Shown piece after piece: positions 17,987-27,926 of a DNA stretch of 64,000 nt (the first letter of the stretch is position 1; each line of letters starts with the position of its first letter). Under the pieces are notes generated by a model that saw only the letters and a list, made by a program, of their open reading frames with translations, was not told where the DNA came from and made no database searches. The stretch is from an uncultured Thiotrichaceae bacterium (GTDB lineage Bacteria > Pseudomonadota > Gammaproteobacteria > Thiotrichales > Thiotrichaceae). A program made the position numbers and the translations under genes. The stretch is taken from assembly GCA_902727985.1 (NCBI GenBank), contig CACVAY010000112.1:1-64000 (forward strand). The letters run 5' to 3'.

Positions 17987-18526
17987 TTATTGCTTAGCCT
18001 TATCATGTTTAACGATAATGAGTTCGTTAGTGGGAAATCCAAGTTCAGAAGCTTTACTGATCAGACGTTCCTGAATCATAGGGTCAAGAATCGGGCTGCG
18101 GGATAGTATCCATAGATATTTCATGTTGTTGCCAACAATGAGTGCATATTGATAATTTTCCTTATCAAGCTCTATAATATTGTATCCACCGTAGAATGGG
18201 CCAAAAAACGAAACTCGCAACGCTCCAACATCCTTTGCATCAGTAAACTTTGCTTTCCCTTCTGCCTCACTCCATTCTTGTGCAGAGTCTTTGAAGCCTC
18301 TATTGAGTACTCGAATACTGCCGTCATCTTTAATAGAGTATTCAGCCGTTATATTGCTCAAGCCGCGCTCGAAGGAATGATCAAGGCGGGCAATTTCATA
18401 CCATTTTCCCAAATAGCGTTGAACGTCAAATCCTTCAACAGGTTTTATGCCATCGGGTAAGCTTGCACAAGCTGTCATAACAAAAACTACAAACAGAGAT
18501 AGCAGCACGCGCTTAATGATTATCAT
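17987..18526 (-). CDS. blc: Outer-membrane lipocalin lipoprotein (Blc-like)
   Basis: 179 aa. A lipoprotein signal ends at VMTAC-ASLP (lipobox), sending it to the outer membrane. The lipocalin motif 1 VEGFDVQRYLGKWYEIARLDHSFERGL and later SFFGPFYGGYNIIELDKENYQYALIVG and LWILSRSP match bacterial lipocalin Blc, which binds lipids or fatty acids. It is followed by, and in the same direction as, a DUF3429 membrane gene 11 bp upstream, so both likely share a transcript. Confidence 0.92.
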   Translation of the reverse strand: MIIIKRVLLSLFVVFVMTACASLPDGIKPVEGFDVQRYLGKWYEIARLDHSFERGLSNITAEYSIKDDGSIRVLNRGFKDSAQEWSEAEGKAKFTDAKDVGALRVSFFGPFYGGYNIIELDKENYQYALIVGNNMKYLWILSRSPILDPMIQERLISKASELGFPTNELIIVKHDKAKQ

Positions 18527-18537
18527 AGCGATTTTCC

Positions 18538-19017
18538 TTAGTGTGTTCCAAAAACGCCCGCTAGTGCTAATGCGGAGCTTACGATGAAGGTTAGATGTAA
18601 ACGAAACGTGCCGTAGTTAACGTTTAGGCGTTCAAACAAAAGTGCGTGATCAACCCAAAAAGCTAGCCAGAATAAAACGCTGATCACGATGAGTCCGACT
18701 TGCGTGGGGAGTAGCAATGAAACCCATGCGCAAATGGCAGGAAGGACGCTATAACCATAAAAGCGATGCAGCAATGATGTTGGCATGGAATCATGGTGAG
18801 CCAAGGCGACTCCCCAATGGACTGCGCCGATAAAACTGAGAATAATCGCGGCGTAACTCATAAGGAGTTGCCCGGTTCGAGCTAAGTCGAAGCCGACAAT
18901 TCCAATACCTGCCACGAGACAAAGTGACAAAATAACGAATGGAATCAAGCCGCCATAGCCCATGATCAAGGCAGCGACAGGCATTGGGAGAGTTGATTTT
19001 TTTCCATCAGTATTCAT
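18538..19017 (-). CDS. DUF3429 inner-membrane protein
   Basis: 159 aa with about five hydrophobic helices. The motif AAIILSFIGAVHWGVAL and the closing YGTFRLHLTFIVSSALALAG are typical of DUF3429 proteins, which are of unknown function. It lies 11 bp upstream of the lipocalin gene on the same strand. Confidence 0.85.
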   Translation of the reverse strand: MNTDGKKSTLPMPVAALIMGYGGLIPFVILSLCLVAGIGIVGFDLARTGQLLMSYAAIILSFIGAVHWGVALAHHDSMPTSLLHRFYGYSVLPAICAWVSLLLPTQVGLIVISVLFWLAFWVDHALLFERLNVNYGTFRLHLTFIVSSALALAGVFGTH

Positions 19018-19189
19018 GTGGGAATTATAAGGGGTGTGGGTAAAAAAAGCCTAATGACTGGAGTAAAAGTGTAGCCATTGAGAGGTGTTTACCTTGCTTG
19101 GTGAGATTTGATCTTTCACGCTGATTGCTCTGGTATTTTTCTGAGGGACAGCGACGATAGAGTGGATGAATTAATGGGTTAAGCATAGT

Positions 19190-20077
19190 TTACTCAAAGA
19201 AATGTAAAGCATTGGTATGCATAATCTTCTTCGCGACTTCTGGTGGAAGCTGTTTAAGCCAACTGCGATGAAAGTCCCAAAACTTTCCTAGCTCTTGCCA
19301 GCCTGTATCTGCTACATCCCAAGCGTCCAGTTGTTCCACAGGCCAAACGGTATCTGAGCCAACCATAAAGCGGTTTGGATATTTAATAAATAAGGCTTTC
19401 CAGTCTTCTAATAATTTGCCTTCTGAATCGGTGTGTTGATTATCGACATAGCGCCAAGGGTCTCGAGCTGCCATGCCACTCCAAACGTTTTTACATTGGG
19501 TCATGACCGTATCGATGTGAGTGGGTTTTAGAATGGCGCCAGCGTGTGCCCAGATAATGCGTGTTTTAGGGTAACTCTCACAAATCTTTAGCATGAAGTC
19601 TGGGTTGGAGAATTCGGTGTGTAGCATGATGGGAGTATCATATGCTTCGGAGAGCTTCATGAGTCCATCTAGTACATTTTTGGATTTCTGTTTAGGGGCG
19701 AAGCCGCCAATAATATGGAGTTCTCCAATGCCGCTGTATTCTCCAGATTTTAAGGCTTCAGCTGCTCGGGTCACGACAGTTTTGTCGTGTTGCCAGCGAA
19801 ACCAGCCGAGTGATTCTCGATACGGGCTGTAGAAGGCGATAATCCTTTCAGGGGCTAGTTTTTTTAAGCTGAGTGCAAGTTTGGCGGGCTTGCCGATGAC
19901 GACAGCGTGGCTGATATCGTGTTCGTCGAGGAACTGTATCGCTGCTTCGGGGGAGGTGACTTCTTTTTGGCTCCACTTATAGTGCATGTGCATGTCAAAA
20001 ACAGTTTGCTCACTGTAGGCGAATTGGCTAGAGCCAATACTTAAGCTAATACTAATGAATAGGAATATAATCTTCAT
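19190..20077 (-). CDS. Secreted amidohydrolase-family (TIM-barrel) metal-dependent hydrolase
   Basis: 295 aa with an N-terminal signal peptide (MKIIFLFISISLSIGSSQFAYSE), so probably periplasmic. The metal-binding start FDMHMHYKW (HxH), a mid-chain PIMLHTEF histidine, IIWAHAGA and the late MVGSDTVWPVEQ aspartate follow the amidohydrolase_2 pattern. Substrate unknown. It diverges from the LysR gene at 20347, with a repeated TGTACA motif in the gap. Confidence 0.82.
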   Translation of the reverse strand: MKIIFLFISISLSIGSSQFAYSEQTVFDMHMHYKWSQKEVTSPEAAIQFLDEHDISHAVVIGKPAKLALSLKKLAPERIIAFYSPYRESLGWFRWQHDKTVVTRAAEALKSGEYSGIGELHIIGGFAPKQKSKNVLDGLMKLSEAYDTPIMLHTEFSNPDFMLKICESYPKTRIIWAHAGAILKPTHIDTVMTQCKNVWSGMAARDPWRYVDNQHTDSEGKLLEDWKALFIKYPNRFMVGSDTVWPVEQLDAWDVADTGWQELGKFWDFHRSWLKQLPPEVAKKIMHTNALHFFE

Positions 20078-20299
20078 GGTGATTTTATTGTGTAAATACG
20101 CGTTTTCAGGTAAAAAAACGTCTAAAATAGTACCATTATTAGCATATATTCACGGTTAAAGTATATGTTTACTATTTGATTTATTAATATTGTATACAAG
20201 AGTCTTCCATATGAACTACTCTTAAGTTTCTACGGCAATACGGCATCTAGTCGACGAGTGATTTTTTAGGGCAAATATGACGTAGTATTTTTATATGTG

Positions 20300-20320
20300 T
20301 ACATCAGAGTTGTACAAAAT
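20300..20320. promoter_or_regulatory. TGTACA direct/palindromic repeat in divergent gap
   Basis: TGTACA-tcagagt-TGTACA lies just upstream of the LysR gene at 20347. Each half is itself a palindrome and the pair is separated by one helical turn or so, as expected of a regulator site. Assignment to this LysR is inference. Confidence 0.35.
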
Positions 20321-20346
20321 TTTCATTGGTTGACTGGCGAAATATC

Positions 20347-21279
20347 ATGAAATTCATCAAAACCTGTAATTTTCTAAAAGAACTCAGAGCATTCTGTATT
20401 ACTTATCAAGAAGGTAATATGAGCAAGGCATCTGAAATTTTATTTGCAAGTCAGCCTACGATCTCTTTACAGATTAAAAAGCTGGAGTCTGAGCTTGGCG
20501 TTAAGTTATTTGAGCGTCGAGGGCCGAAGCTGAAAATCACAACAGAAGGGGAGATTCTCTACAATATTGCGATTCCGTTGGTGCAGGGGATTGACCATAT
20601 TAAAGATGAGTTTCAATCACGGCATACCGATTTGGCAGCGGGTGAATTAACTATCGCTGCTGAAGAATCCACCTTACTCTACACCTTGCCTGGGCCGATT
20701 CGTGAGTTTGTTCAGCAGTATCCAGGGATTCGTGTAAAATTGTCAAATGTAACTGGGCGTAATGGTCGCGAATTAGTGCTGGCAGATGAGGTTGATCTTG
20801 CAGTTAGCTCTATGTTGGATACGCCTGCTAATATGAATTACTCTCCGTTTGTTTCTTACCCGCCAATCCTGATTACACCCAAAGGACATCCTTTATCTAA
20901 GGTCGATAATATTACCATGCAGGATATTGGTAAGTATGGTTTGATTTTACCGCCCTCGCATTTTAGTAGTTGGCGTTTAATTAAGATGGTGTTCGCACTG
21001 AATGGTGTGAGTTTCAACGTAGCGTTGGAGGCCGGTGGTTGGGAAGTTGTTAAATCTTATGTCGCTTTGGGTCTTGGCATCTCAATCGTAACGAGTATTT
21101 GTATCGGTGATGATGAAGATAGAGAAAAGTTTGAGATTATTCCGCTTGAGAAGTATTTCCCAAGTCGTAAATATGGTGTTGTGACCAGAAAAAACAAAGT
21201 GCTCTCATCCCCTGCACAGCGTTTTATTGATATTTTGCATGCGCATTATTCGAAAAATGCTAAGCAGTTGGTTGCTTAG
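20347..21279 (+). CDS. LysR-family regulator (CysB/CbbR-like)
   Basis: About 310 aa. HTH: LKELRAFCITYQEGNMSKASEILFASQPTISLQIKKLESELGVKLFERRGPKLKITTEG. The effector domain (GELTIAAEESTLLYTLPGPIREFVQQYPGIRVKLSNV) resembles the CysB/CbbR branch. The ATG at 20347 is preferred over a TTG 21 bases upstream. It is followed by a strong terminator, then malate synthase and isocitrate lyase, so it may regulate those or the divergent amidohydrolase. Confidence 0.85.
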   Translation: MKFIKTCNFLKELRAFCITYQEGNMSKASEILFASQPTISLQIKKLESELGVKLFERRGPKLKITTEGEILYNIAIPLVQGIDHIKDEFQSRHTDLAAGELTIAAEESTLLYTLPGPIREFVQQYPGIRVKLSNVTGRNGRELVLADEVDLAVSSMLDTPANMNYSPFVSYPPILITPKGHPLSKVDNITMQDIGKYGLILPPSHFSSWRLIKMVFALNGVSFNVALEAGGWEVVKSYVALGLGISIVTSICIGDDEDREKFEIIPLEKYFPSRKYGVVTRKNKVLSSPAQRFIDILHAHYSKNAKQLVA

Positions 21280-21312
21280 TATTCAATATACCAATGCTTA
21301 ATACGGTGTAGC

Positions 21313-21343
21313 AAAAAAGCCGCTCAAATGGAGCGGCTTTTTT
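21313..21343 (+). terminator. Rho-independent terminator after LysR gene
   Basis: AAAAAAGCCGCTC-aaatg-GAGCGGCTTTTTT, a 13-bp stem with flanking A and T runs, working in both directions. Confidence 0.92.
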
Positions 21344-21691
21344 GTTTGTGTGAAAGATGACATGAGTCCTGTGTGGTTTTGCTTTGAATAACGTGAGTTA
21401 CGTGGGTGTGTTCCGTCACTAAAAACCGAAATGCAGAGAAATACACTTCGCAATTCCAGCCCTGTTAAATCAACAATCACTGTATAGCTATTAACTTTTC
21501 AAATAGTAACAATAGTGTGGAGGGGATAGTTAAACAGCCATATCCAACATATTGTGACCTGACTGAACATCTATTCAGCTAGTCGGGCCTTAGAACATCA
21601 ATTAGCCCCAGATTAAAGCATAATAGATCTCTGAAACACCTTTCTACTATAGGTGTTTTTTAATACTTAAAATTAGTCGAGCAATTTGGAA
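21344..21691 (+). other. Leader region of malate synthase with a terminator-like hairpin
   Basis: About 350 bases without a gene. It ends with AAACACCT-(9 nt)-AGGTGTTT plus a T run at 21634-21662, only 30 bases before the malate synthase start. I saw no match to the glycine riboswitch core. It may hold a small RNA or a conditional leader terminator. Confidence 0.45.
21634..21662 (+). terminator. Candidate attenuator just before malate synthase
   Basis: AAACACCT pairs with AGGTGTTT across a 9-nt loop and is followed by T residues. Its place directly before a start codon with no other gene in between suggests attenuation or the end of a leader RNA. Confidence 0.55.
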
Positions 21692-23875
21692 ATGGATAAG
21701 CGAATCACAGCTGGAGGCTTACAGGTCTCCGAGTCTTTATATGAGTTAGTATCAGAAACCATTATGCCTGGTCTTGAAGGGGTTGACGCAGAGGCTTTTT
21801 GGAATGGTTTTGGTGAGATGGTTCGCGAATTAGCACCAGTGAACGCAGCGCTACTAGAAAAACGTGAAGATATTCAGCGCCAGCTCAATGCTTGGCATAA
21901 AGATCAAGATGGTGCAAATTTTGATTTCGAAGCTTATAAAGCATTCTTACTTGAAATTGGCTACTTGCTTCCAGAAGGTGATGATTTCCACGTCTCGACA
22001 GAGAATGTAGATGCAGAAATCGCTTCTATCGCAGGCCCTCAACTGGTTGTTCCAGTTAACAATGCTCGCTATGCGTTGAATGCAGCCAATGCCCGCTGGG
22101 GCAGTCTTTATGATGCACTTTATGGTACAGACGCTATCTCTGAAGAGAATGGTTGTGAGAAAGGTGCTGAGTTCAATGAAGCCCGTGGACGTGCTGTTAT
22201 TGAGAAAGGCTTTGAAGTCCTTGATCAAGCAATTCCTCTTAATGATGGTGTCTCTCATAAGGACGTTACCGCTTATGTGTTGGCAAATGCGAATGGTGAT
22301 AAGCACGTAGCGGCGAAGCTAAAGCACGGTAAGCAAGTTGCTTTACAAAATATGGATCAGTTGGTGGGGTATAAGCGCGATGGCGACAACCTTACTTTGT
22401 TGTTTGTTAACAATGGTTTGCACCTTGAACTACAGATTGACCCAGATAGCCCCGTTGGAAAACTTAATACCGCAGGAATTAAGGATATCGTTCTTGAGTC
22501 TGCTTTAACGACGATTCAGGACTGTGAAGATTCAGTTGCGGCTGTTGACGCAGAAGATAAAGCGCTCGTTTATAGCAACTGGCTAGGGCTAATGCGTGGT
22601 GATTTACAAGAAACGCTTTTGAAAAACGGCAAAGAAATCACTCGTTCACTGAACGCAGATAGAGAATATAAGAGTGTTGATGGTTCGCCATTAGTACTCT
22701 CAGGTCGTAGCTTAATGTTGGTTCGTAACGTTGGTCATTTGATGACGAATGATGCGATCTTGACAGAAGAAGGTGACGAAATTCCGGAAGGTATGATGGA
22801 TGCAATGATCACGGGTTTGATCTCCATGCATGACCTTCAAGGCACTGGCCCTTACAAGAACAGTAAAGCGGGCAGTATTTATATCGTAAAACCCAAAATG
22901 CATGGCCCTGAAGAAGTGGCATTTGCATCTAAGATTTTCAACAAGGTTGAAGATGTTTTGGGTTTTGCACGTAATACCATGAAAATTGGCATTATGGATG
23001 AAGAACGTCGTACCACAGTTAACTTGAAAGAGTGTATCCGTGCGGTTCAAGAGCGCGTGATCTTCATCAATACAGGTTTCCTTGATCGTACGGGTGATGA
23101 GATTCATACCAGTATGGAAGCAGGTGTATTCCTTCCTAAAGCAGAAATCAAAGGTCAGCCCTGGATTGCCGCTTATGAGGATTGGAATGTTGATACTGGC
23201 TTACTTTGTGGGCTACAAGGTAAAGCACAGATCGGTAAAGGCATGTGGGCTATGCCTGATCTCATGGGGCAAATGCTTAAGGAAAAAATCGGACATCCAA
23301 ACATGGGGGCTAACTGTGCATGGGTGCCATCTCCAACAGCTGCAACATTACATGCTACGCATTATCATCAAGTGAATGTTGGTGATGTACAGGAACAATT
23401 GAAGTCTCGTCCACGCGCTAACCTTGATGACATTCTAACGATCCCACTTATGAAGGGTGATCGTACGTTGAGTGCAGAAGAAATCCAGCAGGAACTTGAT
23501 AACAACGCGCAAGGCATTTTGGGCTACGTTGTTCGCTGGATCGACCAAGGTGTTGGTTGTTCAAAAGTACCTGATATCAAGCATGTTGGTTTGATGGAAG
23601 ATCGTGCGACCTTACGTATTTCTAGTCAGCATATGGCGAACTGGTTACACCATGGTGTGTGTACTGAGGAGCAAGTTGTTGAGACGTTTAAGCGCATGGC
23701 TATCGTCGTTGATAAGCAAAATGAAAATGATCCTACTTACGCAGCAATGGCTCCAGAGTGTTCTGGAACGGCCTTTGAAGCGGCATTGGATCTTGTACTG
23801 AAAGGTTACGAGCAACCAAGTGGTTATACTGAGCCGTTACTTCATGCTTATCGCTACAAATTAAAGAATTCATAG
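21692..23875 (+). CDS. glcB: Malate synthase G
   Basis: About 727 aa, the usual G-isoform length. Condenses glyoxylate and acetyl-CoA to malate in the glyoxylate shunt. Family motifs are visible: [71 protein letters not shown] (catalytic region) and [23 protein letters not shown]. The ATG at 21692 is preferred over a TTG six bases upstream. Isocitrate lyase follows 52 bp downstream, giving a complete shunt in one unit. Confidence 0.97.
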   Translation: MDKRITAGGLQVSESLYELVSETIMPGLEGVDAEAFWNGFGEMVRELAPVNAALLEKREDIQRQLNAWHKDQDGANFDFEAYKAFLLEIGYLLPEGDDFHVSTENVDAEIASIAGPQLVVPVNNARYALNAANARWGSLYDALYGTDAISEENGCEKGAEFNEARGRAVIEKGFEVLDQAIPLNDGVSHKDVTAYVLANANGDKHVAAKLKHGKQVALQNMDQLVGYKRDGDNLTLLFVNNGLHLELQIDPDSPVGKLNTAGIKDIVLESALTTIQDCEDSVAAVDAEDKALVYSNWLGLMRGDLQETLLKNGKEITRSLNADREYKSVDGSPLVLSGRSLMLVRNVGHLMTNDAILTEEGDEIPEGMMDAMITGLISMHDLQGTGPYKNSKAGSIYIVKPKMHGPEEVAFASKIFNKVEDVLGFARNTMKIGIMDEERRTTVNLKECIRAVQERVIFINTGFLDRTGDEIHTSMEAGVFLPKAEIKGQPWIAAYEDWNVDTGLLCGLQGKAQIGKGMWAMPDLMGQMLKEKIGHPNMGANCAWVPSPTAATLHATHYHQVNVGDVQEQLKSRPRANLDDILTIPLMKGDRTLSAEEIQQELDNNAQGILGYVVRWIDQGVGCSKVPDIKHVGLMEDRATLRISSQHMANWLHHGVCTEEQVVETFKRMAIVVDKQNENDPTYAAMAPECSGTAFEAALDLVLKGYEQPSGYTEPLLHAYRYKLKNS

Positions 23876-23927
23876 CAATAAAAATAAGCTATACCACTAT
23901 TCAATTCAATCTAGAGAGGATATAAAT

Positions 23928-25526
23928 ATGTCTCAATATCAAGACGACATTCAAGCCGCAGCTGCGTTAAAAGATGCAAACGGTTCATCATGGGATGGCA
24001 TTAACGCTGAATCTGTTGCGCGTATGCGTGCACAGAATCAATTCAAGAACGGTTTAGATATCGCTCAATATACTGCTGATATCATGCGTGCAGATATGGA
24101 TGCGTACGACAATGATAGCTCCATGTACACGCAGTCTTTGGGGTGCTGGCACGGTTTTATCGGTCAACAGAAAATGATTTCTATTAAGAAACATTTCGAA
24201 GGCAAAACTGATCGTCGCTACCTATACCTTTCAGGCTGGATGGTTGCTGCACTACGTTCTGAGTTCGGACCACTTCCTGACCAATCAATGCACGAGAAGA
24301 CTTCTGTTGCAGCATTGATCGAAGAGCTTTACACATTCCTACGTCAAGCAGACGCGCGTGAACTAGGCGGTTTGTTCCGTGATCTAGATGCAGCTCGTGA
24401 CGCTGGTGATGACGCGAAAGCAGCTGAAGTACAAGATGCTATCGATAACCACGTCACTCACGTAGTGCCCATTATTGCTGATATCGATGCTGGTTTTGGT
24501 AACGCTGAAGCGACTTACCTAATGGCTAAGCAGATGATCGAAGCGGGTGCTTGTTGTATCCAGATCGAAAATCAGGTTTCTGATGAAAAGCAATGTGGTC
24601 ACCAGGACGGTAAAGTAACCGTTCCTCACGAAGACTTCCTAGCGAAGATCCGTGCTGTACGTTACGCATTCCTTGAGTTGGGTATCGACAACGGTGTCAT
24701 CGTTGCACGTACTGACTCACTAGGTGCTGGCCTTACTAAGCAAATCGCTGTAACTAAAGAGCCTGGCGATCTTGGCGATCAATACAATGCATTCCTGGAT
24801 TGTGAAGAAGTTACTGCTGACGACATGCTTAACGGCGATGTTGTAATCAACCAAGGTGGCAAGCTTGTACGTCCTAAGCGTCTTGCTAGCAACTTGTTCC
24901 AATTCAAAGCAGGTACAGGTGAAGCACGTTGTGTTCTTGATTGTGTTACTTCTCTACAGAACGGCGCAGACATGATCTGGATCGAAACTGAAAAGCCACA
25001 CGTTGCTCAAATCGGCGGAATGGTTAATGCAGTTCGTGAAGTTGTTCCTAATGCTAAGCTTGTTTATAACAACAGCCCATCATTCAACTGGACGCTAAAC
25101 TTCCGTCAGCAAGTATTCGATGCAATGACAGAAGCTGGAGAAGATGTATCTGCATACAACCGTGATGAGCTAATGGATGTTAAATATGACGGAACTGAGT
25201 TAGCGACTACTGCTGACGAGAAGATCCGTACTTTCCAGGCTGATGGCGCTCGTGAAGCAGGTATCTTCCATCACCTAATCACTCTTCCTACTTACCACAC
25301 TGCTGCATTATCTACTGACAACCTGGCGAAAGAATACTTCGGTGATCAAGGTATGCTTGGCTATGTATTGGGTGTTCAGCGTAAAGAGATCCGTGAAGGA
25401 ATCGCCTGCGTTAAACATCAGAACATGTCTGGATCAGATATGGGTGATGATCACAAAGAATACTTCGCTGGTGATGCTGCATTGAAAGCGGCTGGTGAAG
25501 ATAACACGATGAACCAGTTCTCATAA
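23928..25526 (+). CDS. aceA: Isocitrate lyase (long form)
   Basis: 532 aa; splits isocitrate to succinate and glyoxylate. The length matches the long Pseudomonas-type isoform rather than the 430-aa E. coli type. The active-site loop reads KQCGHQDGKV, the form seen in this subgroup in place of KKCGH, and IADIDAGFGNAEATYLMAKQMIEAGA is the metal-binding region. GAGAGGA lies well placed before the ATG. Codon use is strongly biased toward a few codons, suggesting high expression. Confidence 0.97.
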   Translation: MSQYQDDIQAAAALKDANGSSWDGINAESVARMRAQNQFKNGLDIAQYTADIMRADMDAYDNDSSMYTQSLGCWHGFIGQQKMISIKKHFEGKTDRRYLYLSGWMVAALRSEFGPLPDQSMHEKTSVAALIEELYTFLRQADARELGGLFRDLDAARDAGDDAKAAEVQDAIDNHVTHVVPIIADIDAGFGNAEATYLMAKQMIEAGACCIQIENQVSDEKQCGHQDGKVTVPHEDFLAKIRAVRYAFLELGIDNGVIVARTDSLGAGLTKQIAVTKEPGDLGDQYNAFLDCEEVTADDMLNGDVVINQGGKLVRPKRLASNLFQFKAGTGEARCVLDCVTSLQNGADMIWIETEKPHVAQIGGMVNAVREVVPNAKLVYNNSPSFNWTLNFRQQVFDAMTEAGEDVSAYNRDELMDVKYDGTELATTADEKIRTFQADGAREAGIFHHLITLPTYHTAALSTDNLAKEYFGDQGMLGYVLGVQRKEIREGIACVKHQNMSGSDMGDDHKEYFAGDAALKAAGEDNTMNQFS

Positions 25527-25987
25527 GTGTTGGAATGAATTATTGCCTGGTTTGATTGTAGGCGTAGGTAGTGGGGTGGATTGTTTTACTAGTTACATAA
25601 AACCCCACTAATTCGTTTATTAGCGTAGGCGCTAATTCTTAGTAATGTGAAGTTTATTTAACTTCATTGCAGTTCCTAAGTGCTGATTAGTTACATAGAT
25701 GTTACTGAATTGAGGGTCTACGCAAAACTCCTTTGGTTATCCTGGTTTTGTAACAGTAATTAGACAGCTTTGAGGCGTTCGCGGCGTTGTACCTAATAGG
25801 CAAAATGGTACATATAGCTGCAACGCCTCTTTTTTTGGGCGTGATTTATGCAATGATAAGCGTTCTATTTGTCACTCAATGCAAAACGTTTCCACGCTTT
25901 TTCTCAACGTTCCTTCTCGTATTTACCCAATAGTGCGTGTGTTGTTGAGTAAGGTTAATTGCTTAAGCCGTGCTCTAATTGTAGAGA
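25527..25987 (+). other. Non-coding 3' region of the glyoxylate unit
   Basis: About 460 bases with no gene apart from the terminator at 25772-25836. The long distance from the aceA stop to that terminator leaves room for a long 3' UTR or a small RNA, but I see no specific RNA family. Confidence 0.45.
25772..25836 (+). terminator. Rho-independent terminator
   Basis: GAGGCGTT (25772-25779) pairs with AACGCCTC (25822-25829), followed by seven T. An inner GTACC/GGTAC pair closes the rest into a long imperfect hairpin. Confidence 0.75.
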
Positions 25988-26194
25988 TTATTCTTTGGCT
26001 CGTTCACGAAGCAAAGTGACTTGCTCTCCAGCAATTCCCCAGTTATCTGTTTCAACTTCATCAATGACTACAAAAGTCGTTGCTGGATTTTTGTTTAATA
26101 CTTTCTCTAGCAAATCTGTTACACCAGCAATTAACTCTGCTTTTTGCTCAGAGGTAACGCCTTCATTCGTGACTTTGATATTTACGTAGGGCAT
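25988..26194 (-). CDS. 4-oxalocrotonate tautomerase-family protein
   Basis: 68 aa, the standard size. After start-methionine removal the N-terminus is the catalytic proline (MPYVNIKVTNEG), and the conserved helix EQKAELIAGVTDLLEKVLNK and FVVIDEVETDNWGIAGE follow the family pattern. The physiological substrate of these small tautomerases is usually unknown. It is downstream of the fumarase on the same strand with a 65-bp gap. Confidence 0.9.
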   Translation of the reverse strand: MPYVNIKVTNEGVTSEQKAELIAGVTDLLEKVLNKNPATTFVVIDEVETDNWGIAGEQVTLLRERAKE

Positions 26195-26259
26195 TGCTTG
26201 TTCCTTTTTTAAGAATGGATCAAGCCTCTCAGTACCTTATTGAGAGGCTGTTAGCTGCA

Positions 26260-27762
26260 TTATTTCTGCATAATGATCTTCTGCCATTCAGCAGGGCCAG
26301 TGTTATGCACCGAAATACCTTGGCTATCCACTGCGACGGTTACTGGCATGTCTTTCACTTCAAACTCGTAAATCGCTTCCATGCCCATTTCTGGGAAGGC
26401 GAGAACTTGTGAGCCAATAATGGCTTTTGAGACGAGGTAGGCTGAACCGCCGACTGCCATCAGATAGGCTGACTCATGTTTCTTGATGCTTTCAATTGCA
26501 ATTGGGCCACGCTCAGCTTTGCCGATCATGCCAAACAAGCCTGTTTCTTCAAGTACCTGATCCGTAAACTTATCCATACGAGTAGCAGTTGTTGGGCCAG
26601 CTGGACCAACGACTTCATCTCTAACCGGATCAACAGGTCCAACGTAGTAGATAAAGCGGCCTTTAAGATCTACCGGTAACTCTTCACCTTTATCGAGTAG
26701 CTCAACAATGCGTTTGTGAGCAGCATCACGACCAGTAAGGATTTTTCCTGAAAGTAATAAAACTTCACCGGGTTTCCAGCTCTTCACTTCATCTTTGGTG
26801 ATGCTATCCATATTCACGCGGCGTGCACTTTCATCTGGCGTATATTCTAGGTCAGGCCATGCAGAAAGGTCAGGAGCTGTCTGTAGAGCAGGGCCAGAAC
26901 CATCAAGTGTGAAATGTGTGTGACGCGTTGCCGCACAGTTTGGAATCATACAAACCGGTAAGGATGCCGCATGTGTTGGGTAATCTTTGATTTTGATATC
27001 AAGAACGGTTGTTAGGCCGCCCAGACCTTGTGCACCAATACCAAGATCATTGACTTTATCCATGATTTCAAGGCGTAGCTCTTCTGCACGGTTTTGTGGG
27101 CCACGTTCACGCAGTTCGTGAATATCAATCGGCTCCATTAGAGACTCTTTAGCCAGTACCGCTGCTTTTTCTGCCGTACCCCCAATACCAATGCCCAACA
27201 TGCCCGGAGGACACCAGCCAGCACCCATCGTTGGCACTGTTTTGAGTACCCAATCAACAATGCTGTCGCTAGGGTTGAGCATCACCATCTTGGCTTTGTT
27301 TTCAGAGCCGCCGCCTTTTGCTGCGACTTCAACTTCAACCGTATCACCCGGAACAACCGTCATGTGGATAACAGCTGGTGTATTGTCACCGGTATTTTTT
27401 CGAGCACCAGCAGGGTCTGCAAGAATTGATGCGCGAAGTACGTTGTCAGGGTGTTGATAGGCGCGTCTTACACCTTCGTTAACCATATCCTCAACGCTTA
27501 GCTCGCTATCCCATGTGACATTCATACCAATCTTCATAAAGACCGTCACAATGCCTGTATCCTGACAAATCGGACGACGACCTTCGGCACACATGCGAGA
27601 ATTTACCAGAATTTGTAGCATGGCATCTTTTGCTGCCGGAGATTCTTCTTTCTTCCATGCTTCATGCATAGCTTCAATAAAATCAGTGGGGTGAAAGTAG
27701 GAAATGAATTGTAAGGCATCGGCTACACTGTCGATGACATCGGCTTGCTTAATGACTGGCAT
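26260..27762 (-). CDS. Class I (iron-sulfur) fumarate hydratase
   Basis: About 500 aa; interconverts fumarate and malate in the TCA cycle with a labile [4Fe-4S] cluster. N-terminal domain: RRPICQDTGIVTVFMKIG and GGGSENKAKMVMLNPSDS, GIGGTAEKAAVLAKESL; the second cysteine region is PVCMIPNCAATRHTHF; the C-terminal beta domain contains LLLSGKILTGRDAAHKRI and YYVGPVDPVRDEVVGPAGPTTATRMD. I set the start at MPVIKQADVIDS; 25 extra upstream residues in the longest frame are not typical of the family. It supplies malate/fumarate flux next to the glyoxylate genes. Confidence 0.95.
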   Translation of the reverse strand: MPVIKQADVIDSVADALQFISYFHPTDFIEAMHEAWKKEESPAAKDAMLQILVNSRMCAEGRRPICQDTGIVTVFMKIGMNVTWDSELSVEDMVNEGVRRAYQHPDNVLRASILADPAGARKNTGDNTPAVIHMTVVPGDTVEVEVAAKGGGSENKAKMVMLNPSDSIVDWVLKTVPTMGAGWCPPGMLGIGIGGTAEKAAVLAKESLMEPIDIHELRERGPQNRAEELRLEIMDKVNDLGIGAQGLGGLTTVLDIKIKDYPTHAASLPVCMIPNCAATRHTHFTLDGSGPALQTAPDLSAWPDLEYTPDESARRVNMDSITKDEVKSWKPGEVLLLSGKILTGRDAAHKRIVELLDKGEELPVDLKGRFIYYVGPVDPVRDEVVGPAGPTTATRMDKFTDQVLEETGLFGMIGKAERGPIAIESIKKHESAYLMAVGGSAYLVSKAIIGSQVLAFPEMGMEAIYEFEVKDMPVTVAVDSQGISVHNTGPAEWQKIIMQK

Positions 27763-27926
27763 AGATATTCTCGCTGTTTGCGTTATTGGAGCGCTGGCTA
27801 CGCAACGTCTTGCCTCTAGTTTTAAGATGATTCTCACTTAAAAGCAATGGCTAAGCCCTAGTATCGAATAATACAATTATCTGCATTAGGTCATGCAATG
27901 TGTCTTTTGATAGTTAAAAGTTTAGT

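Noticed and set aside
21344-21691. Glycine riboswitch before malate synthase
   Set aside because: The conserved glycine aptamer core sequences are not present; only a terminator-like hairpin is.
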